Origin: Planctomycetota bacterium
GTDB taxonomy: Bacteria > Planctomycetota > Phycisphaerae > Sedimentisphaerales > Anaerobacaceae
Direction of reading: 5' to 3'
Assembly: GCA_023481165.1 (NCBI GenBank)
Contig: JAMCWO010000369.1
Location: forward strand, 1-64,000
Length of the DNA: 64,000 nucleotides
Shown here: positions 1 through 10,618 of the stretch, piece after piece
How the letters are laid out: the number at the start of each line of letters is the position of its first letter
Numbering within the stretch: position 1 is the first letter of the stretch
Notes under the pieces: model-generated
Databases searched by the model: none
Told to the model about the DNA's origin: nothing
The model's input: only the letters and a program-made list of their open reading frames with translations
Position numbers and translations under genes: made by a program

Positions 1-183
1 AAGCTGGCCAAAGGCCACATCAATATTTCCTACGCCTATTGCACCGCCGGGGCCAAGGGCGGGCGCACTACCGGGGTGCTGAAGGTCTCCGATGTCAAGA
101 AGGCCATGAGACTGCTGGAAGATCACAACAAGGAGAGCCGGGACTCGTCCGCGGTACGCCAGTCCAAGGCGACCCTGGCTTAG
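1..183 (+). CDS. C-terminal fragment of an ACT-domain protein (5' end outside window)
   Basis: Frame-1 translation KLAKGHINISYAYCTAGAKGGRTTGVLKVSDVKKAMRLLEDHN... stop at 181-183; 'GHINISYAY...GVLKVSDVKKAMRLL' is ACT-like. Confidence 0.6.
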   Translation, partial: KLAKGHINISYAYCTAGAKGGRTTGVLKVSDVKKAMRLLEDHNKESRDSSAVRQSKATLA

Positions 184-209
184 AGTCTCTGACAGATTCA
201 ACGTGAATA

Positions 210-309
210 TGTCATTGCGAGGAGCGCAGCAAAGCCTGCCCCCGCGCAGGCGGGGAAAGCAACCTCAATCCGACGAGTGAGAGATTGCTTCGCTGCGCTC
301 GCAATGACA
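210..309. repeat. Palindromic REP-type repeat (tgtcattgcgaggagcg...cgctgcgctcgcaatgaca)
   Basis: Inverted arms TGTCATTGCGA / TCGCAATGACA around an internal fold. Confidence 0.75.
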
Positions 310-389
310 GGGTGCGTGTCGCGTTTCCGGTTTGTTAGACGCTCCGTACGCCGGATCACACACAACGGCCTCGCAGGCAACGGGTGGCG

Positions 390-767
390 TCAGTTGCGGG
401 GGCCGGGCAGTTGCCGCAGGGCGGCGGCCCGATCCGGGTAGAAGCGGAAGATCTTGTCGAGATTGGTGATCTTGAAAACCCGCTCCAGTTGCGGGCTCAG
501 CGACGTGATCGCCACTTGGCCGCAGTAGGCTTCCAAGCGGGCCCGCGCCTCCAGCAGCAGCCCCAGAACCTGCGAAGAGAAGAATTTGACGCCCTCGAAA
601 TCGAAGACGATGCCCTGGGGCCGGTTGGTTTCGATGTACTGCTTGAGCTGGGCGGAAGCGCTCGTGATTTCCGCGACGTCGCTGATGCACGTGCTCTTGA
701 AGGAAGCCACGGCGGCGTTGCCTTCGGTCGCGATGTTCAAGCCTGCGTTCGTGTCCATGTCACTCAA
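390..767 (-). CDS. STAS-domain anti-sigma factor antagonist-like protein
   Basis: 125 aa; 'GIVFDFEGVKFFSSQVLGLLLEARARLEAYCGQVAITSLSPQLERVFKITNLDKIFRFYPD' matches STAS layout. Confidence 0.85.
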   Translation of the reverse strand: MSDMDTNAGLNIATEGNAAVASFKSTCISDVAEITSASAQLKQYIETNRPQGIVFDFEGVKFFSSQVLGLLLEARARLEAYCGQVAITSLSPQLERVFKITNLDKIFRFYPDRAAALRQLPGPRN

Positions 768-891
768 CCTGCCTAATCCTTAGCCACGCGGCATTATCGC
801 ACACAGATCGTCCGCCGTCGAGACTTTTGTTCGCAAGTTATTGTGCCAAGGCTGGTCAGGAGGGGGCCATGGGAAGGGGCCGGGGGGTCTG

Positions 892-1290
892 TCACTGCCC
901 GGCGATGGCGCCGTAGTCCATCTTCTTCGTGCGCATGCCGTGCGGGACGCCGTCGGCTCCCAGCCGGAGGTAGCCCTTGGTCTTCATACACTCGGTAATG
1001 ACGCTCTGCTCGTACCGCCCGCGCCAGGCATCCTGGGTTTCGCCTGGATTCGCGTATCGGGCTCGCTCGGTCAGCGAGCCGCTCGCGGAACCATCCGCCG
1101 GCGGAAGGCGGTCATAATGCTGCTCGTTGATTATGTCCGCGGCCTTCTGGCGGGCCTGGTCCTGGCACGCGAGGTAGTCGGCCTGAGCCTCATCGAGGCT
1201 TCGGTCGGGATGGTGCCAATAGAACGAAGGACCGGAGCATCCAGCCAGCGCCAGCATCATCATTGTGCAGAGGGCAGCTAAGGCTCTCAT
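892..1290 (-). CDS. Hypothetical lipoprotein
   Basis: N-terminal signal with lipobox-like LALAGC; 132 aa. Confidence 0.6.
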   Translation of the reverse strand: MRALAALCTMMMLALAGCSGPSFYWHHPDRSLDEAQADYLACQDQARQKAADIINEQHYDRLPPADGSASGSLTERARYANPGETQDAWRGRYEQSVITECMKTKGYLRLGADGVPHGMRTKKMDYGAIAGQ

Positions 1291-1353
1291 TCGGCATTGT
1301 CCCCCATAGCGGTGATCGAATCAGTGCGTACCATCCGTGGAATATGAGCCTCC

Positions 1354-2592
1354 CTATCCCGACTTCGCGGGCAGCTTCGGCTCGGCCGGCTTGGGCTCCG
1401 GAGGCTTCGCCTCGGACGGTTTCGTTTCAGGCGGTTTAGCCTCGGGGGGCTTGGTCTCCGGCGTCTTGGTCCCGACGGCCGCTTTGCGTTGCGGCGGTTC
1501 CGGCAGGGCCAGGGGCGCCAAGCGCTTCTCCTGGGCCGAGCCGTAGGCGAAGCCGAACTTCGCAGGCAGGGCCCCGGCCTGATTGGCGCTGCCGAGGAGC
1601 CTGTCGTGCTCGGCCTGCAGTGCCGCGGCGTCGCCGGCCTCCACGGCCCGCGTGATGCCCGTTTGCGGCCCGCTGAGCAGCTTGCTGAGGCACTGTTGTT
1701 CCGTCTCCACCAGTACGGACGCCAGATAACTGCCCGAAAGCTCCCGGAGATTGTTGTCCTTCAGGTTGTGGATATAGCGTTGGAGGGCGTACGAATAGAG
1801 CTGACTGAACTGCCGGGCGAGCTGCTGGTTGGCCGCGCCGCCGGAGATGATCTTGGCGGACAACAGCTTCAGAATCCCGGTGTCCACGAGCTCATACTTG
1901 ACCGTCCAATCGGCGTACCGCTTGATCCGGACATCTGCGATGCGCGTGAGAAGGTCCTGGGCCGGCGAGGCGTCATAACGGCCGGCGAATTGGGCCATCT
2001 GGTACAAGACCTCCGGGCTGCTGGTCTCGACGACCTTGCTGCAAGCATCCACGATCGTGCGCGACAGGGCCGCTGCCGCGTTCTGGTCCTGGGCCAGCTT
2101 GGCCCACACCGTGGGATTGGTCGCCACCCGGACCGCCCAATATCGGACCATGGAGTTCTCATCCGGGATCATGCGAATGCCCAATTCGATGAGCCGCGGA
2201 TCGTTCAACTCGCTGGCGAGGATCAGCAGGTTGGCGAAGACTTTGACCCGCCGATCGGGGTCGGTGATCTCGTTGGTGGCATAGTCGAAGCCCTTGCCGA
2301 TCTCCCGCAGGGTTGCGTCCGAGAACCGCTGGGCGTATTGGGCTTGCGAGATCTGATGACTGACGATGACGGCACGATGCTTGGCCACCTCGGTAAAGTC
2401 CGTAGTCCGAACGAGGCGGCCGACGGCATCCGCGACGAACGCATCGATAATCTCCATGTCCTCCGGCGTCAGGACACTCTTTTTGACGACCTCCTCGATC
2501 CGGCGGCTGTCCACCTGGGCTCGGGAAATCGTCAGCAACGTCAGGACCAGACCACCGACGAGGATGGCAAAAAACGCGCGTGGTACACTCAT
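1354..2592 (-). CDS. Hypothetical exported protein with Pro/Lys/Glu-rich C-terminal repeats
   Basis: N-terminal hydrophobic segment; C-terminal ETKPPEAKPPETKPSEAKPPEPKPAEPK repeats. Confidence 0.7.
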   Translation of the reverse strand: MSVPRAFFAILVGGLVLTLLTISRAQVDSRRIEEVVKKSVLTPEDMEIIDAFVADAVGRLVRTTDFTEVAKHRAVIVSHQISQAQYAQRFSDATLREIGKGFDYATNEITDPDRRVKVFANLLILASELNDPRLIELGIRMIPDENSMVRYWAVRVATNPTVWAKLAQDQNAAAALSRTIVDACSKVVETSSPEVLYQMAQFAGRYDASPAQDLLTRIADVRIKRYADWTVKYELVDTGILKLLSAKIISGGAANQQLARQFSQLYSYALQRYIHNLKDNNLRELSGSYLASVLVETEQQCLSKLLSGPQTGITRAVEAGDAAALQAEHDRLLGSANQAGALPAKFGFAYGSAQEKRLAPLALPEPPQRKAAVGTKTPETKPPEAKPPETKPSEAKPPEPKPAEPKLPAKSG

Positions 2593-2738
2593 TTCGTCAT
2601 CATCCCTTTCATCGAGCCCGGGTTATTTTATCCAAGTTAACGCTTCGGGCCCATTTTGTCAAGCGAAATTGGCCCTTTCCGGGTGTACAACCGCCCTGGT
2701 GCAGGCGTCTTGGCCCGCCTGAAACCACCGCCGGCAGA

Positions 2739-2787
2739 GGGGACATTCTATTTTTCCCTCTGCCACGGAGAAAAGTAGAATGTCCCC
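2739..2787. repeat. Inverted repeat GGGGACATTCTA(T/C)TTTTC
   Basis: 18-bp arms, 1 mismatch (2739-2756 vs 2770-2787). Confidence 0.8.
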
Positions 2788-2903
2788 TTTTCCCTATAGG
2801 ACGTTCCGCGGCCGGATCGATGCAATTTTCCGGCAGGAATCCGCGATGATGCGATCTCCGGCGGCGGCTCTCTGGGATGCGGTCCCGCGGCCGGCCGGCG
2901 GAC

Positions 2904-2928
2904 AAAGCGGCAACCGGCCGCTTTTTTT
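2904..2928 (+). terminator. Terminator-like hairpin plus T-tract upstream of metK
   Basis: aaagcggc-aacc-ggccgctttttttg. Confidence 0.5.
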
Positions 2929-3072
2929 GATTGACGGCAGAGGCTGCTCATCTATGATAAAGGGCTTTGGCAAAGCTCCGCCGCCGGGTTCGAGCAATGC
3001 CGGGAAGAGGTCTGGTGGGGATCGTCGCGAGCGACGGGTGACGATTTCACAGCGTTCAGTGAGGTTCAGGAG

Positions 3073-4278
<1,206 letters not shown>

Positions 4279-4304
4279 CGCGGCACACGACTCCCGGAAT
4301 CCTC

Positions 4305-4332
4305 AAGCCCGGCCCTGCCGGGCTTTCTTGTT
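4305..4332 (+). terminator. Rho-independent terminator downstream of metK
   Basis: aagcccggccctgccgggctttcttgttt hairpin followed by T-rich tract. Confidence 0.75.
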
Positions 4333-4400
4333 TGAGCGCGCTCGTGCCCGGGATTGTCCTGTTGTGCGGACTCGGAGAAATCCGTGCGCATAATGGACCA

Positions 4401-4493
4401 TGTCATCCTGAGGCGAAGCTGAAGGATCTGGCCCCCGAATGTGGAGGTCCCTCTCGCCCGCCGCCCAGATCCTTCGCTGCGCTCAGGATGACA
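4401..4493. repeat. Palindromic repeat (tgtcatcctgagg...cgctcaggatgaca)
   Basis: Terminal inverted arms TGTCATCCTGAG / CTCAGGATGACA with inner arms aaggatct / agatcctt. Confidence 0.75.
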
Positions 4494-4575
4494 AGCGGAG
4501 CGCAGGCAGCAATCCACATCCGTGCCACCCACTCGCTGGTACCGGCCGTGCCGGATGCGCTTTCTGCATCGAAAC

Positions 4576-7140
4576 TCATGGCGCCCCCGGCGGTCGTCCG
4601 AGCTTCGCCCGCAACTGGAGTTTCGGCTCGGAGGAGCCGAGAAAGAGGTTCTCCGGGAAGGTGCGGTACGAGAGGATCTCTTTGTAGATGGGCGTGCCCT
4701 CGTAGGCGTTCAGACCCAGGCCGGCCAGGTATTGCAGCCGCAGGTTGCGATCCGTGTTGATCTCGGCCGTGCGGAGCCAGTCTTGGAGATCGGCTGCCTG
4801 GCCCGCGTAGGTCGAGAGCAACTCCAGTGCCGAGGCGAACTTCACCTCGGCGAGTGACTGCACGACCGCCAGATGGTCGCGGCGCTCGAGCCGCTGCGTG
4901 AGCGCGTCGACATCGATTCTCACCGGCTCGGCGTGGCCGAGCAGGACGACATCGTAGCCCTCGCCGTTGATGTCGTTGCTCCAGATCGTGCCGTCGGGAA
5001 AAGCGCCAAAGAAGGTCGCCATCTCGCTTTTGACCACCGCCGGGCTGCTCTCGTACAGGGGCACCCATTGCGTGACGACCCCGCCGGGATTCAGATGCCG
5101 CTGGCACAGCTCGAAGTACTCCCGCGTGTACAGGGCCGCCGAGCCGCGCACCCACGGATGGATCGGGTCGGAGGTGATCACGTCGAACTTCTCACGGGTC
5201 GTGAGGAGGTAATGCCGGGCGTCGTCGTACACGACCTCGACGCGCGGATCGTGCAGCACCTGGTAGTTCTCCTTCCCGAAGAAGCCCGCTGCGATTCGGG
5301 GGATCAGCGGTTCGATCTCGCACAAGATGATGCGCTCGACCTCGGGGTACAGCACGAACGTCCCCGCGGTGACGCCCGCGCCGCAGCCGACCACGAGAAT
5401 CGAGCGGGGCTGGGGATGCAACAGGGCCGAGAGGTGTCCCAGCATCCGCTGCAGCCGCATGTCGGCCGGCTCGGTCGAGGCTTCCACCTTGCCGCAGACG
5501 TGGAAGCTGAGGATCTCGCCGTCGAGGAGAGTTACCGCGACCGTGGAGTTCATCCCTTCGCCGGTGTAGATCGCCTCGGCTACCTGGGTCCGGGAGGGCA
5601 GATAGCGGCCATAGGCGATCAATCCCGCCGGAATTGTCGGCACGCTCCAAACTAGCGGCACCGCCAGCACGGCGACGCCGAAAGAAGCGAAGAAGGTCAG
5701 AAGGTAGGAGGGTAAGAGCTTCCTTCGCACCTCCCGGCCTTCGTACGTTCCTGACTGCTCTTCGGCACAGATGCGCTCGCCCGCCTGTGCCCAAATGGTC
5801 GCCACGAAAAGCAGTAATACGCTGACAGCCGCCGCACCAATCATCACGCGCTGACTGCCCCGCGTGCCGAGCCAGGGGATCAATATCATGCTGAAGGCCA
5901 GCGAGCCGACAATCGCGCCGACCGTGTTGGCCGCATACACACCTCCGACGATCCGGCCGGGCTCGCGTCCCGGCGACACCGCCGAGGCCAGCGCCAGTGG
6001 GAAACTCGCGCCCCACAGGATCGCCCCCGGCAGCACCGCCCACACGCAGCGCATCAAATCGAGTTGGAAGCCGATCCAGGGATTTCGAGACAGGGACGGA
6101 TCGATCGGCCAGTAGGGCAGGGAGTCGGCGAGAGCATACGCCGCCCAGGCGATCGCTCCCATCAGGAGCAACTGGCAGATGCCCAGGGCCAGGCGGGGAC
6201 GCAGACTGTGGCGGGAGATCACCGACCCGATACTGCTGCCGATGCCCAACCCCACCAGAAAGACCGCGAGAATAATGGAGAACGTGTAGACGGTTCCGCC
6301 GAGCAGCAGGGACAGATTCCGCGTCCAGACGACCTCCGCCCCTAGCGCGGTCAACCCGGACAAGGCGATGACCACATAGACGATCCAGGTCCCCGGCGTT
6401 TGAGAGTCTCGTAGGGTGGGCTGGGCCCACCATTTCTCTTGTGTTCCCTGGTCAGGTTGGTGGGCCCAGCCCACCCTACGAGTTGGTTGGTGGGCAGCCT
6501 GGTCGGCCAGAAGCAGGGCGGTTACGGCCACGGTGAAATTGAGAGCCGCCGCGACGTAGGTGGCAATGGCGCCGTCGTGGACTCTCAGCAGGTAGAAACC
6601 CGCCAGGAGGCACCCGAAGACCGCCCCGGCGATATTACTGCCGTAGAAGAATCCCAGCCAGGAGACGCCCTGAGGTGTGGCCTCGACCCAGCGAGCGATC
6701 GCCGGCAGGGTCGCGCCCATCAGCAGGGTGGGGGGCAGCAGGCAGATCGCACAGACCGCCCCGCGCAGCAGGATACTCGCCAAGCCCGGCCTGACATGAG
6801 CGGCGTAGAGCTGATCGACATAGGGCATTCCGAGGAGCAACGCCAGCCCGGCAATGCCGATCCCCAGCTCAATCAAAGCGTAAACGCGCAAGGGGTGCCG
6901 CCGCACGGAGACCACCCGGGGAAGGAGGAGGCTGCCCAGGCACATGCCGCCCATGAAAGTGCCCAGCAGCACGCCCAGAGATACGGCGGATGACCCAATC
7001 ACCAGTTGCAGCGACTGGAGCCAGACGACCTCATAAATCAGGGCCGAGCACCCGCTGCCCATGAACAGGAGCGTCAGCAGCGGCAGGAACCGTTGCGCGG
7101 CGGCTGGCGACTGCGATGGGCTCAGGCTCTGCATACTCAC
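4576..7140 (-). CDS. Polytopic membrane protein fused to spermidine synthase-like methyltransferase domain
   Basis: N-terminal multi-TM region; C-terminal 'SILVVGCGAGVTAGTFVLYPEVERIILCEIEP...YDDARHYLLTTREKFDVITSDPIHPW'. Confidence 0.85.
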   Translation of the reverse strand: MSMQSLSPSQSPAAAQRFLPLLTLLFMGSGCSALIYEVVWLQSLQLVIGSSAVSLGVLLGTFMGGMCLGSLLLPRVVSVRRHPLRVYALIELGIGIAGLALLLGMPYVDQLYAAHVRPGLASILLRGAVCAICLLPPTLLMGATLPAIARWVEATPQGVSWLGFFYGSNIAGAVFGCLLAGFYLLRVHDGAIATYVAAALNFTVAVTALLLADQAAHQPTRRVGWAHQPDQGTQEKWWAQPTLRDSQTPGTWIVYVVIALSGLTALGAEVVWTRNLSLLLGGTVYTFSIILAVFLVGLGIGSSIGSVISRHSLRPRLALGICQLLLMGAIAWAAYALADSLPYWPIDPSLSRNPWIGFQLDLMRCVWAVLPGAILWGASFPLALASAVSPGREPGRIVGGVYAANTVGAIVGSLAFSMILIPWLGTRGSQRVMIGAAAVSVLLLFVATIWAQAGERICAEEQSGTYEGREVRRKLLPSYLLTFFASFGVAVLAVPLVWSVPTIPAGLIAYGRYLPSRTQVAEAIYTGEGMNSTVAVTLLDGEILSFHVCGKVEASTEPADMRLQRMLGHLSALLHPQPRSILVVGCGAGVTAGTFVLYPEVERIILCEIEPLIPRIAAGFFGKENYQVLHDPRVEVVYDDARHYLLTTREKFDVITSDPIHPWVRGSAALYTREYFELCQRHLNPGGVVTQWVPLYESSPAVVKSEMATFFGAFPDGTIWSNDINGEGYDVVLLGHAEPVRIDVDALTQRLERRDHLAVVQSLAEVKFASALELLSTYAGQAADLQDWLRTAEINTDRNLRLQYLAGLGLNAYEGTPIYKEILSYRTFPENLFLGSSEPKLQLRAKLGRPPGAP
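6408..6482. repeat. 75-bp palindromic repeat (GTAGGGTGGGC family) lying in frame inside the 4576-7140 CDS
   Basis: Perfect 25-bp inverted repeat ctcgtagggtgggctgggcccacca / tggtgggcccagcccaccctacgag with 25-nt spacer. Confidence 0.92.
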
Positions 7141-7191
7141 ACTCGTATAGTGGCCTCCGTACCGCCGCCGGTTACGGATTTCCGTCCGGAT

Positions 7192-9297
7192 TCAACGGGC
7201 ATCAGCCGATTCGATGTACTCGAACAGGATGACGTCGTAATGGTCGAGCTTGGGCACGATGACCGAAAGTCTGTCCTTATCCCGCGAAAAGTCCAGAGGC
7301 ATGCCCGATGGAAGAAGACGCACGGTTTTGACCTCCTTTTGCGGCTTCAGGTCGATCGCGATGTCTCGGATGGGGACAGGCCGGTGCAGGGCTTTGCCTT
7401 GCTGGCCGGAATGGTTGAACAGGGCGACCCACTCGAACTTGCCGTCTTTATCCGCGCGATGGGTCACTTCCAGGAGCGGCGAAGTGGTGACGCGCAGCCG
7501 CCGGTCGAGGCCGAGAAGCGAGTCGATCGTGCCCATGACCAGACTCGCGTGTCCCTGATGGCACTGCTGCTCGTAGTGGCTGCCGATGTCCCAGGGGAAG
7601 CAGGCGACGGCCCCTTGCCCGTGCATTTTCGCGAATAGAGCGGGATGATCCGAAATGCGGCGGTAGTAGCACTTCTCCGGTGGGCCGAACATGTCCGCCG
7701 GAATCAGCCGCAGGAAGCCCGCGACGCCCTCGTCCAGTTCATAGACGTGAAACGGTCCTTGCAGGAAGACCAGGTCCAGTTGCGCCAGGTCGGCCCGGCC
7801 AAGCCACCGGCGGTCTCCTGCGCGAATACGGATGTAGGAACCCTTCTCTGCCGGGCGGGTTTGTTTGAATGTGGCCCCCTCCAGGCAGGTGAGATGCTCT
7901 GGGACCTTGCCCGTCAACAGCAGCCTGCCGCCGCCGGTTACGTACGCATCCAGCGCAGCGCAGTCCTTCTCGCCCAATCCACCTGCATCAGGGACGATGA
8001 CCAGCGGAACCGTCTTGAGCGACGATGGATCGAGGGTAGTCAGCTCAAACGCGACCTGATTCTCGCCGAGGATCTGCATCAGGCCATCATATTCCCGGCC
8101 GCCGCGGTGAACGAGCCCGACGTCGCCCGCGGGCCGGGTCGGCTTGAGCCAGCGCTCGTTAGCCGCGTGGAACCGGTACAACTGCTTCGTCAGATCGAGG
8201 CCCGTGCGGTCCTCCTGGCTTCCCAGCGGGCCGATGCAGTAGAAGTCCACCCATGCCCCGTTGACCAGGTGCTGCCAGATCCGCCGGACCGTCAGATAAG
8301 GCGACACCGCGGCGTGGCGGTAGGGGATGTCGATGAAGTACACGGCACAATTGGCCAGTTGCCGCTCGCCGGCGGTCAGTAGGGTCGCTTTGGCATTGTC
8401 TGTGTCGCGGTAAGTCCCTTCGCTCAGGGGCGTGTTCGACTCCTTGCGGATGATGTCCACGCCGGTGGGGGTGTAGGTGCAGATCGCCAGATCCGGCCGC
8501 TTGGCCTTGAGGAACGCGTTGACCCGATTGAACTGCCGGTCGCTCATCATGCGCGTGAATTCAAGATACTTCCGGTAGACGGGACTCTTGTCGTCCTGCG
8601 TCTTCGGCAACTCCATCCCCGCGAACTCGCGGAACTTGTCCTTGCACGCTTGGCACTGGCAGATGCCGTGGTAATTGCCGCTGTAGTCGGATCGCTGATA
8701 ACCGATCATGTTGAAGAACACGCCGTCGAGCGGGTAGCGGTCGGCCGCCTCGCCGAGAATCTCGAACATGTACTCCTGCTGATACCCGCCGCTGACGCAC
8801 GTGTGCACCTGCCCATTGTAGTTGACATTCCGCCCCTTCTCGCTCACGTAGAGCCATTCGGGCTTCTCGGCGGCGAACTTCTCATTGATCTTGCTGAAGT
8901 CGAACCGCCCGATGACGCGAATGCCTTCTTTATGCAGCCGCTCCAGCACCGTGCCGACAAGGTCACCCTTCATGAATGGATTGCGATAATGGTATTGAAG
9001 GTCCGTCGGATAGTTGGCCACGATGCCCCCTACGTTGAAGAGAACGACGGTGGCGCGGAACTCCTTGATCTCCTGCACATATCGCTCGACATCCATCGCC
9101 GCGTCGATCTCACGCAGATTCGTCTGCACCATCCGCTGCGGCTGAAGCCACCACCGGTCCACCTCTTGACCCGTGACAAGACTTGGATACACAAACGCCA
9201 GACATGCCAGAACCGTCAACGACACAACGGCAGTCGTGTGCATGCTCTTCATTTCTCGGCTCCCCGCTGATGGCATTCCCTGCAAAGCAGTTGACAA
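7192..9297 (-). CDS. Secreted glycoside hydrolase-like (GH10/fucosidase-like TIM barrel) protein
   Basis: Signal peptide; 'HKEGIRVIGRFDFSKIN...PEWLYVSEKGR...LDGVFFNMIGYQ...CQCQACKDKFREFAG'. Confidence 0.6.
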   Translation of the reverse strand: MSTALQGMPSAGSREMKSMHTTAVVSLTVLACLAFVYPSLVTGQEVDRWWLQPQRMVQTNLREIDAAMDVERYVQEIKEFRATVVLFNVGGIVANYPTDLQYHYRNPFMKGDLVGTVLERLHKEGIRVIGRFDFSKINEKFAAEKPEWLYVSEKGRNVNYNGQVHTCVSGGYQQEYMFEILGEAADRYPLDGVFFNMIGYQRSDYSGNYHGICQCQACKDKFREFAGMELPKTQDDKSPVYRKYLEFTRMMSDRQFNRVNAFLKAKRPDLAICTYTPTGVDIIRKESNTPLSEGTYRDTDNAKATLLTAGERQLANCAVYFIDIPYRHAAVSPYLTVRRIWQHLVNGAWVDFYCIGPLGSQEDRTGLDLTKQLYRFHAANERWLKPTRPAGDVGLVHRGGREYDGLMQILGENQVAFELTTLDPSSLKTVPLVIVPDAGGLGEKDCAALDAYVTGGGRLLLTGKVPEHLTCLEGATFKQTRPAEKGSYIRIRAGDRRWLGRADLAQLDLVFLQGPFHVYELDEGVAGFLRLIPADMFGPPEKCYYRRISDHPALFAKMHGQGAVACFPWDIGSHYEQQCHQGHASLVMGTIDSLLGLDRRLRVTTSPLLEVTHRADKDGKFEWVALFNHSGQQGKALHRPVPIRDIAIDLKPQKEVKTVRLLPSGMPLDFSRDKDRLSVIVPKLDHYDVILFEYIESADAR

Positions 9298-9878
9298 TTC
9301 TCAACTGAGTATATCCCGGTTGCATCCTTCCTATGAAGTTCCACACCCTTGAGGGAACTGAATTCCCTGCCGCATCCTTGGCACGTCCTTGCTCCCGAGT
9401 CCCACAGTGCCTGTTTCACCGGTCGCTTCTCCCGAATCTCATCCTGCAACAATCTTGCATACACCCAGCGGTTGAGTTTGAAACGCATCTGAGCGTCGTC
9501 TTTCGCCGCGAGTTCGATAACGAGTCGTGCGTGCTCCAGAATCCTGTCGCCGATGCGTTTGATCTTCTCCTCTCGCCTCTCTCCGCCGTCTCCTTCTGAG
9601 ACAATCCTTGGTGCCGTCTCTGACCGTTCTGTGGGTCCTCCTGTTCCTCTCCGGAGATTCGCCCGTATCTCTTCAGGGAACTCATCCCTGTAACGCCCTC
9701 TCTCGCTGGTGATCTGGCTACGGTAATACCCCCAATGCGATTCCTTCCATGCGCTTCTAGGAAAGTGTTTCAGTACGACTTCGGTCACTGTCTGATAGTC
9801 GACCGAACCGTTCGTCTGTCGGATGAGGTCAAAGACTGTGTCCTTGATGGTACGGTGAGCTTTTGCCTCCATTCCCAT
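9249..9878 (-). CDS. HNH-type zinc motif protein
   Basis: C-terminal 'CQGCGREFSSLKGVELHRKDATGIYSVENCQLLCRECHQRG' resembles HNH nuclease; alpha-helical N-terminus. Confidence 0.65.
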   Translation of the reverse strand: MGMEAKAHRTIKDTVFDLIRQTNGSVDYQTVTEVVLKHFPRSAWKESHWGYYRSQITSERGRYRDEFPEEIRANLRRGTGGPTERSETAPRIVSEGDGGERREEKIKRIGDRILEHARLVIELAAKDDAQMRFKLNRWVYARLLQDEIREKRPVKQALWDSGARTCQGCGREFSSLKGVELHRKDATGIYSVENCQLLCRECHQRGAEK

Positions 9879-9887
9879 CTCCTATGG

Positions 9888-10220
9888 TTACTCTGCCAGC
9901 AACTTCTGCACGAACGATTTCAGTTGTGGCAGATTGCTGTGGCAGGTATCCCAGACCACCTTGAGGTTCACACCGAAGTACTGGTGAATCAGGACATTTC
10001 TCATCGCCGTCATTCTGCGCCAGGGGATGTCAGGGTGCGCCTCGATGAAAGGAGTTGACAGGTTCCTCGCGGCCTCACCGATGATTTCCAACTCTCGGAC
10101 AACACTGTCGATCATCATGTCATTCTGAGAGAAGGCCTCGTAGTCGGTGCCGGTAAGATAGCGTTCGATCTTCTCGATCGCTTCGAGCATGTGGCGGAGG
10201 TACACCAAGTCATGCTTCAT
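9888..10220 (-). CDS. hepT: HepT-like RNase toxin (DUF86 family)
   Basis: RX4HXY motif 'RNVLIHQY'; adjacent to MntA-like antitoxin. Confidence 0.88.
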   Translation of the reverse strand: MKHDLVYLRHMLEAIEKIERYLTGTDYEAFSQNDMMIDSVVRELEIIGEAARNLSTPFIEAHPDIPWRRMTAMRNVLIHQYFGVNLKVVWDTCHSNLPQLKSFVQKLLAE

Positions 10221-10515
10221 AGATGGGTTCCGCCTGCTTCAGCACATCGTCGCGGAAATACTTGCTGAGGGCCTGCGGTGTGAGCAGGTCCACAGGTTTG
10301 CCGAGTGCCTCCGAGAACTGCTCCTGGATCTCGATGAACTCGAATAAGCCGATGGTTGCATCCGGGGCAAAGTCGATCAGCACGTCCACGTCGCTGTCGT
10401 CCCTGGCCGTGCCGTGAAGGTGGGAGCCGAACAAGGCGACAGACCGAATACTCGTGCAATAGGGACTACTCTGGATGGCGCTGAGCAGCCTGGTTTTCAG
10501 TTCTTGTTTTCCCAT
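10210..10515 (-). CDS. mntA: MntA-like nucleotidyltransferase antitoxin
   Basis: GSHLHGTARDDSDVDVLIDF (GSX10DXD) motif; overlaps hepT start. Confidence 0.88.
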   Translation of the reverse strand: MGKQELKTRLLSAIQSSPYCTSIRSVALFGSHLHGTARDDSDVDVLIDFAPDATIGLFEFIEIQEQFSEALGKPVDLLTPQALSKYFRDDVLKQAEPIYEA

Positions 10516-10618
10516 AATTCCAGTATACGGCCTTCCATTTATCTCGTCAATTCCCTGTGGTGATTAGGAGCCGGTCCGCGTGTTCGCCAATTGTACTGGT
10601 GAGTTGTTCGACGCAGCC

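Noticed and set aside
1489-2640. 383-aa plus-strand ORF
   Set aside because: Antisense to the exported protein 1354-2592, which has a credible signal sequence.
2930-3072. Known SAM riboswitch upstream of metK
   Set aside because: No recognisable SAM-I/II/III/IV core sequence by eye; left as an open check only.
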